From Rhodothermales bacterium (GTDB taxonomy: Bacteria; Bacteroidota; Rhodothermia; Rhodothermales; UBA10348), in NCBI GenBank assembly GCA_040221055.1, contig JAVJVN010000020.1, forward strand, positions 133,528-197,527: a DNA stretch of 64,000 nucleotides, given 5' to 3'. A program made the position numbers and the translations under genes. The notes beneath the pieces are model-generated. The model was not told where the DNA came from and did no database searches. It worked only from the letters and a program-made list of their open reading frames with translations. Shown in pieces: positions 19,389 to 29,700 of the stretch (positions within the stretch are counted from its first letter, which is position 1; each line of letters starts with the position of its first letter).

Positions 19389-19418
19389 CGTTTCAACTGG
19401 AGTATCGCTGGTTGATTC

Positions 19419-21233
19419 CTACTTCATCAGGATCATGGACTTCGAATAGGTCCCCGCCGGCGTCACGAACCGCGACAGGTACATGCCACTCGGTAGGTGG
19501 GCCGCGTTGAGGGAGGCTTCGTGCACACCAGCCCCGACAACACCGTCCACAAGCCGGGCCACTTCACGACCGGCAGCATCGAAGACGGCCAGGCTGACCC
19601 TGGCAGATTCGGGCAGATTGAAGCGGATGGTTGTAACCGGATTGAACGGGTTGGGGTAGTTGCCAAGGAGTTCAAATGTCGCCGGGACGTCCAACGTGGC
19701 CACCAGAGTATCGCCCTTGTTGATGGTGCCCTCGCCTGCCATCTTTGTCGTGTACTCCCACGCCTTCTTGTAGTCGTCAATGGCTTTGTCAAGGTCACCA
19801 GCCAGACGTTCGTCGGCTGCGTCCGCCATTTCCACGGTGGCCTTGTCCAGCTCTTTGAGGCATTTGTCGGCGGTGCAGGCAAGCGTTGCGCTGTCCAGCG
19901 CATTCATGGCAATTGCCTCAGTCAGATCGGCGAGGGCCTCAAGGGCTGCCTGTGAACCTGCAGCGGCGGGACCACCGTTCTTGATCAGCTTTTGCAGATC
20001 CTTTGCAGCTTTCTTGAGCTCGCTGAAGACCTTGTGGCCGTCCTTTGGGTCGAGGATGAGCAGCGACGTGTCCAGCCACAGGCCAGCGTCCAGCGCGTCT
20101 TCGATGCTCTTCAGAGCCTTCTCCAATTCCTTGTCGTCCTTCTTGTCGCCAACTCCAAGCAAGGCAGATATGTCACTCTGAGCATCCTGAAGGACGTCTA
20201 CCTGACCGTCGTTGTTGTCGTCCTGGTCGGCGTTGTCCCCCAGCCCATCCAGATCTGTATCTACTGATTCGCCAGCATCAAGGGGGAACTGGTCCATGCC
20301 ATCATTCACACCGTCGTCGTCAGAGTCAGAATCGAACGGATCCGTTCCATCCAGATCCTCTTCCACGTCGGAAACACCATCGTTGTCGTCGTCCGCGTCG
20401 CAGACATCACCCACAAGATCATAATCGAAATCCTCTTGTCCAGGATTGGCAGCCGTCGGGCAATTGTCGTCCGGATCGGCGACTCCGTCTAAATCAGAGT
20501 CAACAATATTTGATACTGTTACCAGGATTTGATCATCCGCTTGACCCCAACCCGCACCTGCGTTTACGAAGACAGTGTAGAGCGTAGTCACGAGTGGAGA
20601 TGCAATAGGATCAGCTGTGTTGGAATTACTTAGCCCAAAAGATGGGTTCCACCTGAATACAGGTTCTGCTGTGTAGCTAATTGTCGCCTTATACCCTGCT
20701 ACGAAGTTGTCACCATTAGTAACGTTGTTGACCGTCAGAGTGTTTGTGCCTTCAAAATTCCACGCGGCTTGCATTGCATCCGAGTCATCCACGCGATAGG
20801 AGATGGGATAGGTGCTTTCAGGAGTGCAGGAACACTCCTCCATATTCAAAAAGCTGGCCGTTGCAAAGTGATTATTGTTCAACAGAAGTTCGAAGGAGGC
20901 ATCCGCACACGTGAAATAGAATTCAAAATCTATGCTCTCAATCCTCACTGCACCAGGCAGTGTGAAATTCGGAGATGACTTTGACCCGGGAGTATTGGTA
21001 AAATTGTCATTGCATAGGTTCCTACTGAAATTGCAGCTACCTCCAACATCAAAAATGCAAATTTCTTCCGACGCCGAATACCTACCTATCGAAGGCGTCA
21101 GAATCGCATTTAATTGTGTTGAACTTCCCTTTGCGATCGTAGCATTCGGCCCGGCGTCCACGCTGAAATTCTGTCCGCGGGCGTAGCCGATAGCGAGTAT
21201 GCAGAATACTGAAAGCAGGTAGATTCTTTTCAT
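19419..21233 (-). CDS. Secreted protein with thrombospondin type 3 repeats and type IX sorting domain
   Basis: 604 residues. A signal peptide ends near YARGQ. Residues about 30-240 are a Cys-containing beta region (CIFDVGGSCNF, CADASFELLLNNNHF). Thrombospondin type 3 Ca-binding repeats follow (DLDGVADPDDNCP, DDDNDGVSDVEED, DSDDDGVNDGMD). Then comes a roughly 150-residue helical, Lys/Asp/Ala-rich segment (KDLQKLIKNGG). The C-terminus is a type IX sorting domain: NYPNPFNPVTTIRFNLPES through LPSGMYLSRF. A strong ribosome binding site, AGGAGGTGA, sits about 9 bases before the ATG. It should be exported to the cell surface by a type IX system encoded elsewhere. Island cargo. Confidence 0.9.
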   Translation of the reverse strand: MKRIYLLSVFCILAIGYARGQNFSVDAGPNATIAKGSSTQLNAILTPSIGRYSASEEICIFDVGGSCNFSRNLCNDNFTNTPGSKSSPNFTLPGAVRIESIDFEFYFTCADASFELLLNNNHFATASFLNMEECSCTPESTYPISYRVDDSDAMQAAWNFEGTNTLTVNNVTNGDNFVAGYKATISYTAEPVFRWNPSFGLSNSNTADPIASPLVTTLYTVFVNAGAGWGQADDQILVTVSNIVDSDLDGVADPDDNCPTAANPGQEDFDYDLVGDVCDADDDNDGVSDVEEDLDGTDPFDSDSDDDGVNDGMDQFPLDAGESVDTDLDGLGDNADQDDNNDGQVDVLQDAQSDISALLGVGDKKDDKELEKALKSIEDALDAGLWLDTSLLILDPKDGHKVFSELKKAAKDLQKLIKNGGPAAAGSQAALEALADLTEAIAMNALDSATLACTADKCLKELDKATVEMADAADERLAGDLDKAIDDYKKAWEYTTKMAGEGTINKGDTLVATLDVPATFELLGNYPNPFNPVTTIRFNLPESARVSLAVFDAAGREVARLVDGVVGAGVHEASLNAAHLPSGMYLSRFVTPAGTYSKSMILMK

Positions 21234-21579
21234 CTGTAGTCACCTCCTAATTTGTTGTCGCGATGCCAAAAAGGAAGAATGCTCGATCCATCTTAGGCCC
21301 ACAAACTCATAGGATCTTCCGGTCGTTGTAAAACTAGTGTCACGAAATTGTAATGACGGACTCGTCAGTCGGCCGAGAATGGTCGTTGAGCCATCGAGCT
21401 AGTCGCCACGTGTGCCGACTCATACTAACGCCCGGTACATGTAAACTCTTTATCCCAAAGTTGTAACTGGGCTAGAACCTATGGCCCGTTCGTCCGGCCC
21501 ACCCAAACTGGGGTAGAACCCACCTGATTCGCCTCAATCTGAACGTGTCTAGATCGAAGGAATTGTACTTAGCTCAACC

Positions 21580-21603
21580 GTCCACCGAATCGGGCAAGAA
21601 CCC
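21580..21603 (+). repeat. 24 bp repeat, left copy of an inverted pair
   Basis: GTCCACCGAATCGGGCAAGAACCC here matches the reverse complement of 30058-30081 at 22 of 24 positions. Placed 8.5 kb apart and inverted, the pair could be ends of a former transposable unit inside the island. No flanking target duplication is seen. Confidence 0.5.
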
Positions 21604-21923
21604 CTATTTTCATCCTATCCAACGAGCACGTTTTGAACGCCCACCCTCGTCCTAGCATGAGATTCGCAGAGTAAGGAGATACTTGGTTTCGACGGCCAGG
21701 TCCAGATTCGCATCGTTCTTGGTCAAGACATCCGAGAAATCCGCAACTTGCTCGAAATCTTGGATCGAGATACTGAGCCGATTGAGCATTGGGACCGTGT
21801 TCGGCAACTCGGTCATGGGGCATTGATCCTCTGTTCGACTACTACCCCGGTCATGTCGTGCAATCGCTGGTTCATGTTTATGGGACGATTCCGCCTCCCG
21901 GTTCACTCAGGCCCATTTCCCTG

Positions 21924-21956
21924 CAGGGCGCAACCCCTTGGGAGAGTCGCGCCCTG
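21924..21956 (-). terminator. Hairpin after the large adhesin gene
   Basis: CAGGGCGC (21924-21931) pairs perfectly with GCGCCCTG (21949-21956), with CCC/GGG pairing possible inside the loop. It lies about 20 bases after the adhesin stop codon. There is no T run after it on the minus strand, so it may terminate weakly or stabilise the mRNA end. Confidence 0.4.
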
Positions 21957-21976
21957 AAGGCTCTAGCCTTAATGCA

Positions 21977-24900
21977 TCATTTCAACAGCAACATGTGCCC
22001 TGTCAGTACGTGCGCGTCCGTCTGCATGCGGTAAACATACAGGCCGCTCGAGAGATTCTGTCCACCGAACTGGACCTCGTGCGTTCCCGCCTCGCGCAGC
22101 CCGTCGACGAGCATCGCAATACGGCGTCCGGCCATATCAATGACCTCCAGCCGCACCACCTGTGCCTCCGGCAATGCAAAACGGATCGTCGTCGAAGGAT
22201 TGAACGGGTTGGGGTAGTTGCCCAATTCGTATTCGGTCGGAATGGGCGCCAGGTCGGCGGCCTCCGCGATGTCCTTGCCCATTATCAGGCAAGAGGTCTC
22301 GACAGAGTACGCTGGACCGTCGTCCGCGGCTACATCCTTGACGTCGTGCGGCACTCCGATCGTCAATACGCCCGATCCCGCATTCCCGGCTGCATCGGCC
22401 AACGTCACGAGCGCCGAGTACACGCGGCCATTCCCACCGCCCTGCCGCTCAGCGCGAACGTCGATGCTCTGGCACGTGGCCCCCACCACCATGTCGTCGG
22501 TGGTTTTGCCGTCGCCATTTCCGATTACATCTTCCGGCTCATCACTTGTCACCCGGGTCACGGCCAATCCTTCTATCGTGATGGCGGCATCGCACGCGTC
22601 GGTTGCGGTCGCGAGACCGGCCAGATCGATCGTCCTATACTTGTGATTGGGTGGCCAGAGGCTGAGGGCGCCGGCAGCGAAGATGATCTCAGGGGGAGTT
22701 GTGTCTTCGACGGTCACTTCGATCACGTCCGTCGAGACCGCACCTTTGTCATCGGCCACATAAAGCGTGATCAGGTGCTCGCCGAGTGGGAGCGTGACGG
22801 TGCTCACGGGATCGCTCCCGGGCCCGGCGATGATCTGGGCGTCGGAATTCAACCAGGTGTACGTGAGTGCGTCCCCATCCGGGTCGCTCGAACTCGATCC
22901 ATTCAAAATGACGTCGGTCCCGGTCGGTGCGAGGCACTCGTGGATCGCATCCTCGCCCGCGACGGCGATCGGAGGAGAGTTCGGCGGACGTACGCCGATA
23001 TCCACCGAGTAGAGCTCAATTGGGCCCAGCGAAATGACCGCCGACTGGCCTGTAGCCGGATCGATGTCAGAATCGAGCGCCTCGTTTCCCCCGTCGTTGC
23101 GAGCGAACGCTTTGCCTTCCGGCAGCTCTGCCGTGACTATATAGTCTCCAGGCTCGAGATTCGAAAACAGATAGAAACCTGGCTTGCCGGACGCATTGTC
23201 GGCCGTAACGGTCTGCATCGGTATGCCTGATCGGTTGACAGCTACGACCGGAGCGCCACCCGCGACGGGCCGAAGCAGGGTGACAGCTATGCCGTTTACT
23301 CCTTCTTCCGAATCGTCCTGAAGGCCGTTGAAGTTCGTGTCTTCCCAGACGAAGTCGCCAAGCGCCGCGGGCTCGATCGGATCGATGCCAACACACACCG
23401 CCGCCGGCTCTGACGGCAGCAACACGGCCCCATCGTCGGCACGCCTTGCCGAGTACGCGTAGCTATTGCAGGCCTGCGAATCGTGAGGTGCACCGAGCGG
23501 TGCTACCATGGGCCAGTCAAATACTCGCTCTTCGAGTGCATTCAGCGTTGAGCCGAATTCGAAGCGGAGTGCGCGCACGGAGGTTATCGGTGAGGGCGGC
23601 TCGGCTGTCCATGCTGGATCGACACATCCCGTCGGTCCGCTGATTCCGATATCAGACCGGCATGGGTTGTCGGTCGTTGAATAGGTCACCGTCACGTCTG
23701 CAGGTGCCACGATGGGACCGGCGAGTTGCGGAGTCCAACCGCTTCCACGGGGGCCGAATGGGGCGAGCACCGAGACGTCACCGCTTCGTGGTAGGAGATC
23801 AACAACCGTAATGCCTTCAAGAGGAACGTTCCCCGTATTCTGTATGGTGAGCCGGTAGTTGGCTGCGCCGCCCTGAACCGTCTTGGCCGATTGGCTGCCC
23901 GACGCATAATCCGGGTAGTTGCTGGCGCCTTGAACCTGTTTGGTCGACTCCACAGAGGCAAGGCCGGTAATTCGCGGATTTTGGCACTGTACGGGATTGC
24001 TGTTCCATCCGGGCGTGTCACTCACGCCTCCCCAGCACAAGGCTACCGTACCAATCGGGGCACCTGCACGTGCTCGGAGATTTATCGTGAGTTGGAAGAG
24101 TTCGTTATACAACTGCGGCCCCTCGATTACCGGGGCAGAAATTGTGGGGACATCCGGATTCTGCGGATCAGTCGCGTCAATCCATCCTTCAGGGATATCG
24201 CCGAACGAAACAAATTCGAATTCAGGTGGGAGGTTGATGATGGCTCGCGGGTTGAACGCCGAACCCGGAGCGTAATTGCCGAACGTGAGTCGCCAATTGC
24301 TGGTTTCTCCGGGACGGAAGCTCATTCCGCTGAGCGGCTGAATGCTCCCCACAACGACTGGTGAATCGGCCCTCAGCGTTTCAGTGATGCAATGTTCTCC
24401 CGACTCATGACTACCCGAATAAGAATATTCCGCGGTAGCACAGGCATAGTATTGGTCTCCCACCTGCACCACTCTCCCGTCCCGAGTAACGGGCGGAATC
24501 TTTACGAATACGCCGGGCTTGTCTACGGAATTTGGATTCACAGTGGCGTAATGAAAACCGACAGGGACCGTGCCGTACTCCCATCTGAGTGCCGTTATCT
24601 GATCAACCCCATAAGTGAACCCGGTATTCGCCAGTCGCGGATCAAGCGACGGATATAGTGGAATTTCTTCGTGCACTGCGGCATCGAATATTCCGATAGG
24701 GATCCATACTGGATTGTCGTTCTTCTGATAACTGATCGTAGCGTTGACACCGACCGCATTTGCAAACTTACCGGTCAGGATGACAAGCACCTCACGTTCG
24801 ACGGGTACACGATGTGTCAATGTCAGGTCATCGAGTGGGACGTTTCCACTGTTGGTAAAGTGCAATGTGGAGTTCTGAGTCCCGGGATCGCCCCAAATTC

Positions 24901-25900
24901 CTACATAGTCTATCCACTCTTGACCTGGCCCGTAGACGCGAAATTCCGTCTCGTCGTATGGGGCAACGAGGATAGTCTCCTCCGAATCGTCGATTACAAA
25001 GGACTCGGCACAATTTGATGGGCCTGACCCCTCTATGTGCATCTCGGCCGTCACGCTTCCTGCGTTCGAAAAAACCGCTGCTGGATATCGGACCGTGACG
25101 AAGCGGTCGAAGTACGCAGCGACTGTCGAGACGATATTTGGAAGCTGCCAGGTGGCGGTCCCGTCGTCAGGATTCCATTGTCCACCATCAGATGCATCGA
25201 CAAATTCAGCGCCCGTTGGAGGGGTAAAGGTTATCATCGGATTGTACAGATTGAGGCCTCCTATGTAGTTGCCCTGAGGACTCAACATCCGAATCCTGTA
25301 CACCACTTCACCGCCGAGTGCATCGCCGGCCTCGCGAATCAGTTCGGCCGTGTACTTGAAGTACGACCGCGCCGTCACGGTGCTGGCCTGGGCTTCGGCT
25401 GTCTGTGATCCGTCAGCCGTCATCACCGCTGTCGCCGTAGTCTCGGTTCCGTTGCAAGTATCCCCGTATCGAAGGAACGCCGTGACCGTTAATTGACCGG
25501 TCGATCCGGCCGGGATCGATGCAGTTGGGCTGCGGAAGATCGCCTTTGTAAGCTGGTTGTAGTACAAGGCACTCCCGTTCGGAAATTGACCATTTCCTTC
25601 TACGGCGATAATGACCAGCTCTGGCGAGAGGTCTAACTGCAACGCTGGGTTTACGCAGTCTGAACCGGCACAACTGTAGTTTATGGTGTACTTGAATTGG
25701 CGCCCTATCTCGATGGGATCAAAAGCATCATGGGTCACACTTACGCTCAAAGCGCCTGCGGCGCGCGTCGCATCAACCCCCGTAGGGCCTGACGGGCCAG
25801 CTGCGAATACTGAATTTGCCGGCCCGACCAGGCCCAAAAGTGCGACAAGGGCCAAGAATGCCCTCAGAACCACGAATCCTGACTTAGTACGATATTGCAT
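21977..25900 (-). CDS. Giant multi-domain surface adhesin with type IX sorting domain
   Basis: The ATG at 25900 is chosen: GAGGAG lies just upstream and a signal segment (VLRAFLALVALLGLVGPANSVFA) follows. 1307 residues. A long N-terminal part has repeated DUF11-like beta domains (NTGNVPLEGITVVDLLP, NSGNVPLDDLTLTH). Next is an SdrD B-like domain (LGDFVWEDTNFNGLQDDSEEG), then a PKD-like domain (SSDPDGDALTYTWLNSD) and a HYR-like region (CDAAITIEGLAVTRV). The C-terminus, NYPNPFNPSTTIRFALPEA to SGLYVYRM, is a type IX sorting domain. The product is probably displayed on the cell surface and used for adhesion or matrix building. Island cargo and the largest gene of the window. Confidence 0.9.
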   Translation of the reverse strand: MQYRTKSGFVVLRAFLALVALLGLVGPANSVFAAGPSGPTGVDATRAAGALSVSVTHDAFDPIEIGRQFKYTINYSCAGSDCVNPALQLDLSPELVIIAVEGNGQFPNGSALYYNQLTKAIFRSPTASIPAGSTGQLTVTAFLRYGDTCNGTETTATAVMTADGSQTAEAQASTVTARSYFKYTAELIREAGDALGGEVVYRIRMLSPQGNYIGGLNLYNPMITFTPPTGAEFVDASDGGQWNPDDGTATWQLPNIVSTVAAYFDRFVTVRYPAAVFSNAGSVTAEMHIEGSGPSNCAESFVIDDSEETILVAPYDETEFRVYGPGQEWIDYVGIWGDPGTQNSTLHFTNSGNVPLDDLTLTHRVPVEREVLVILTGKFANAVGVNATISYQKNDNPVWIPIGIFDAAVHEEIPLYPSLDPRLANTGFTYGVDQITALRWEYGTVPVGFHYATVNPNSVDKPGVFVKIPPVTRDGRVVQVGDQYYACATAEYSYSGSHESGEHCITETLRADSPVVVGSIQPLSGMSFRPGETSNWRLTFGNYAPGSAFNPRAIINLPPEFEFVSFGDIPEGWIDATDPQNPDVPTISAPVIEGPQLYNELFQLTINLRARAGAPIGTVALCWGGVSDTPGWNSNPVQCQNPRITGLASVESTKQVQGASNYPDYASGSQSAKTVQGGAANYRLTIQNTGNVPLEGITVVDLLPRSGDVSVLAPFGPRGSGWTPQLAGPIVAPADVTVTYSTTDNPCRSDIGISGPTGCVDPAWTAEPPSPITSVRALRFEFGSTLNALEERVFDWPMVAPLGAPHDSQACNSYAYSARRADDGAVLLPSEPAAVCVGIDPIEPAALGDFVWEDTNFNGLQDDSEEGVNGIAVTLLRPVAGGAPVVAVNRSGIPMQTVTADNASGKPGFYLFSNLEPGDYIVTAELPEGKAFARNDGGNEALDSDIDPATGQSAVISLGPIELYSVDIGVRPPNSPPIAVAGEDAIHECLAPTGTDVILNGSSSSDPDGDALTYTWLNSDAQIIAGPGSDPVSTVTLPLGEHLITLYVADDKGAVSTDVIEVTVEDTTPPEIIFAAGALSLWPPNHKYRTIDLAGLATATDACDAAITIEGLAVTRVTSDEPEDVIGNGDGKTTDDMVVGATCQSIDVRAERQGGGNGRVYSALVTLADAAGNAGSGVLTIGVPHDVKDVAADDGPAYSVETSCLIMGKDIAEAADLAPIPTEYELGNYPNPFNPSTTIRFALPEAQVVRLEVIDMAGRRIAMLVDGLREAGTHEVQFGGQNLSSGLYVYRMQTDAHVLTGHMLLLK

Positions 25901-26023
25901 GACACTCCTCGTTGGGGGTGGGTATGGAACGACTCCCATGTTGCAAATCGTTGCGTTGACACGGGTCAAACAAAAGGAGAGCTTTGACTACCCCTTGTTG
26001 ACCCTTATACATGGAACGAAAGA

Positions 26024-26683
26024 CTACCCCTCTGCGCCGTCGACCAGGCCATTTCGCCACATCAATGCGATGGTTTGCGCGCGCGTCTCAACACCCAGCT
26101 TGGCATATATGCTGTTCGCGTGCTTCTTGACGGTGCTCTCGGCAATGAACAGCTCATCTGCGATCTGCTTGTTCGACAAACCCCTGGCTATGGCCTGCAG
26201 CACATCGATCTCCCGCTCACTCGTCTCGGCGAGTATATCACGATCCGGATCGCGCGCGGACTGTACGTACAGCCGGGAAATTCGCCGGCTGAGCCATCCG
26301 ACTTCTCCTGAATGGATACCCAACACAGCTTCAAGGATGGCATCTAGGGACTCGACCTTGGACAAATACCCCGCCGCTCCCTCGTCCAAAATGGCTTGCA
26401 CCCACTCCATTTTTTCGTGCGCACTCAGTACCAGAACCTGCGTTGTCGATCCTTCCCGCTTCAACGCACGGATGACTTCCAGTCCTGTCATCTTCGGCAT
26501 TTCCAGGTCCAGCACCAATACATCGGGTTTAGACTCCATGGCCCGGCGCAACGCCTCATGCCCGTCAGCCGCCTGAGCGATCACGGTTACGTCAGGATTC
26601 TGGTCCAGCCACGATGCAACACCCGATCTGAATGCCGGATGGTCGTCTGCCACAACAACACGAACCGGAGAGGATATGGTCAT
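26024..26683 (-). CDS. NarL/LuxR-family response regulator
   Basis: 219 residues. The receiver domain has the acidic pair VADDHP (12-14), phosphoacceptor Asp 59 in VLDLEMPKMTG and Lys 109 in AAGYLSK. The C-terminal LuxR-type helix-turn-helix is LSNKQIADELFIAESTVKKHANSIYAKLGV. It is divergent from a large histidine kinase gene, 109 bp away, and is its likely partner. Targets are unknown; the two surface protein genes on the same island are reasonable candidates, by inference only. Confidence 0.92.
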   Translation of the reverse strand: MTISSPVRVVVADDHPAFRSGVASWLDQNPDVTVIAQAADGHEALRRAMESKPDVLVLDLEMPKMTGLEVIRALKREGSTTQVLVLSAHEKMEWVQAILDEGAAGYLSKVESLDAILEAVLGIHSGEVGWLSRRISRLYVQSARDPDRDILAETSEREIDVLQAIARGLSNKQIADELFIAESTVKKHANSIYAKLGVETRAQTIALMWRNGLVDGAEG

Positions 26684-26770
26684 ATCGAAACACCGTGTGA
26701 AAAAGCAATCGGTGACAAAATGGGCAAACCCGGTCTGATAAACAGTATACTTTGGTGCTAATTGTACGTA

Positions 26771-26782
26771 TGATCATGATCA
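26771..26782. promoter_or_regulatory. 12 bp perfect palindrome in the divergent regulator/kinase promoter
   Basis: TGATCATGATCA is its own reverse complement and lies 11 bases before the histidine kinase start, between the two divergent genes. It could be an operator for the response regulator or another dimeric protein. A possible -10 (TATGAT) overlaps it. Function is inference. Confidence 0.35.
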
Positions 26783-26792
26783 CTGGCGGCCC

Positions 26793-29700
26793 GTGCGAAT
26801 CGCTATCTTACTTATTGCTGTTTCCACGCTCCCTTCCGGTGCGCTGTCTGCTCGCCAGAGTCCGATTTTCCATCTGGATTCCCGTGATGGCCTTTCGCAG
26901 CGAATTGTCTACGATGTCCACGAAGACCGAAACGGCTTTGTCTGGCTTGCGACAAGGGACGGGTTGAACCGCTACGACGGGCATCATTTCAAGGTCTTTC
27001 GTCACGAACCTGGAGTCCCGGAGACGCTGTCCGATTCGAAGGTCATGAGTATCGAAGAGACGCCGGACGGTGCGCTCTGGATCGGAACCATGTCCGGTGG
27101 CCTGAACAGGTTCGACCCATCCACCGAGACGTTTCGTTCGTGGCAGCACGACCCTGACAATGAAGCCAGCTTGCCGTCAAACAGAGTCGAATACGTCAAT
27201 TTCACTGGACACGGTTCACTCCTGTTATCAACCCGCTCGGGGGAACTGGCCGAATTCGACCTCGCTACGGAAACCATCCGTCGTGTTCCTCTCAACGTGG
27301 ATGGTACGGACGCGACCATGAAACTGCAGGCCTTTGTGCTCGCAGACTCGGGCATCCTGGGCTTCTGCCGATGGACGCCGTCGGCGTCCGAGCTACCTCG
27401 CGTCGCCCTCTCAAAAGTAGATTTATCAACGGGCGCTTGTGAACCGTTGGGGCCTTCCTTGGCATCCTTCGGTGACATCGTCCAACAAGATTCTTTGCTT
27501 TTCGTCGTCTTTCAGTTCCGTTATGTCGATGGACTTGATACTGACCTTGCCGAAGGAATCCACGTGCAAACATATTCCGCGAGCGATCTTTCGCCTCAAA
27601 GACGGATTGTCCTGCCGCATGCTGACGTAGGCGGGATCTTTTCCGTATGGGTTGACGATCCCGGCACCATTTGGATCAGTGGTCTTGAGGATGTCCTACG
27701 TGCAGAGGACATCTTTACCGATTCTGTATCAACGTACTCCCTCTCGAATCCACCATTCAGTCTACCCAGTAGCCGTTCTTTGAAGGTGATGCGTGACAGC
27801 CAAGGAAACCTCTGGGTTGGCACGCACGCCGGCGTCACGCTGCAACGATCACTTCCGTTGCCATTCAATCGGTTCTCGGGAACGAACCCTCCCTCCCTCG
27901 TGCTTCCGCCTACGGCGGTGAATTCAATGCTGGAGCTCGACGACGAAAGTATGGTTCTGGGTACCAATGAAGGTCTTTTCAAATGGAACAGGGATCCAGG
28001 CGTCCCCGCCACCCGGATCGCCATTCCGCAAGGCCCCAGTCTCATGACAGAGCATCCGCAGTTCATCAGGAGCTTGTCCAGGCTTTCCGATGGTACAGTG
28101 CTCATTGGCACTTCCGGCTGGCTCTACCGAATGCCAAAGGATGCCGCGGAGGTCGTTCTTGACCAATCGTACATCGATCTGGTCGAATTGCCACCGGTGT
28201 TACCCCAGCGGCCAAGGAGGTTTGTTCTCGACTTGCTCGAAGACAGCAGACACCGAGTATGGGTCGCAGGGTCGAACCAAGTGGTCGTAGGATCCGTGGA
28301 TGGGAGATGGCATCACAAGGTCCGCTTCGGTGCACGCGAAGTGGAGTCCATGAGTTCTCACAACTTGGCCAACACCGTTTTTGAATCCATTGACGGTACC
28401 ATCTGGCTGGGGAATGACAACGGCCTGTATCGGGTCGACGAGTCAAGCGATGGGTTTGACGCAGAACGGGTTGACCTCCTGGTACAGGACAACGGTTGCT
28501 CTTCTGTCATCTGGGACATCGAAGAATTGGATAGCGATCCGGGCACGCTGTGGCTGGCGACGGTTGGAGGAGGACTGCTCGAGTTGGATGTCGCAGCGGG
28601 CGAATCCCATTGCTTGACAACTGCCGACGGACTTCCCAGCAACATGGTCTATGCGCTTCAGAAAGATGAACGCGGCGGGCTTTGGTTTTCCACCACAGAC
28701 GGGCTGGGATACCGCGATGCACAGTCCGGAACCATACGATCATTCACCCGGGATCAGGGCCTGCACGACGACGAGTTTGATCTGGCCTCCTCATACAAGG
28801 CGCGTGACGGCAGGATGTACTTCGGTGGTCCAAGCGGAATGACGTTTTTCGACCCGGAGAGGGTGTTGACACCGCATATTCAACGCGATTTGATGATATC
28901 AGAGGTCTCGGTTTTCGGCATTGGCCGTCCCGGACTCGTAAGCGAGGGCGACACACTCATTTTCCAGCCTGACGAGCGGTCGATTTCCATTCGTATGAGC
29001 ACACTCAGTTTCGGTAGTCCTACGGCGGGAAGATTCCGTTACCGATTGACAAATGAGGGTGACGCGTGGATCCCGACCGATCCAACCAGCCAGATACTCA
29101 GCTTCCACAATCTTTCCCCGGGATTGCACCGCCTCGAATTCGGATACGTGGACGAACCACCGGGAAGCCCGTCCGATAGCTTCGTGTATTTACGTGCGTA
29201 TCCGCCATTCTGGCGCTCCTCCCGTTTTGTCGGCGGGAGCCTCTTATTGATTCTGATGGGTATTGGCCTTCTGTTCAAACGTTCACGAGCAGCCGTTCGT
29301 CGAGATGAGCGCCAAAAGGCCAAAAATGTTTCTGAAATGGCCCGTATCGTCGCTCTCAGGGCGGAGCAGGAGCGGGGAGACGTTGCAAGAACGCTTCATG
29401 ATGGGCCCATTCAGACGTTGTATGCACTGAATCACCAGCTGGAGGCGAACGGATCCGATATCGAACAAACCCGGGAGACCATTGTCGGTATTGCGGAGGA
29501 AATTCGTGACGTATGCGATCAACTCCGACCCAAAGTTCTTGACGTTTTAGGAATTCAGTTTGCCGTGGACGGAATGCTATCCCGCATCAGAGAATTGGTC
29601 CCAGGTCTCGAGATCGTGGCACGCCTTTCACCGAACCTCCAGAACGTGCCTCCTTCCATCGCTGAACACCTCTACTGGATTGCTCAGACCGCTCTCGGAA

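Larger units (their letters stand above)
18943..19418. other. Gene-free stretch at the left edge of the genomic island
   Basis: No credible gene is seen. It contains the tRNA-Thr 3' copy (19113-19153) and, from about 19340, the probable terminator of the surface protein gene on the minus strand. Bases left of 19113 are the original chromosome; bases right of 19153 belong to the island. Confidence 0.6.
21234..21976. other. Gene-free island interior with a repeated AACTGGGGTAGAACCC-like motif
   Basis: 743 bases with no credible gene. It should contain the promoter of the thrombospondin-repeat gene near 21240-21350 and the 3' end of the large adhesin transcript at the other side. Three direct copies of a 16-base motif lie at 21465, 21506 and 21588, and an inverted relative lies at 30058-30081. 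A hairpin is present at 21924-21956. Short frames here show no family resemblance. Confidence 0.6.

Noticed and set aside
21569-21906. Overlapping small minus-strand frames in the island gap
   Set aside because: Neither frame has a ribosome binding site, a family match or a convincing codon pattern.
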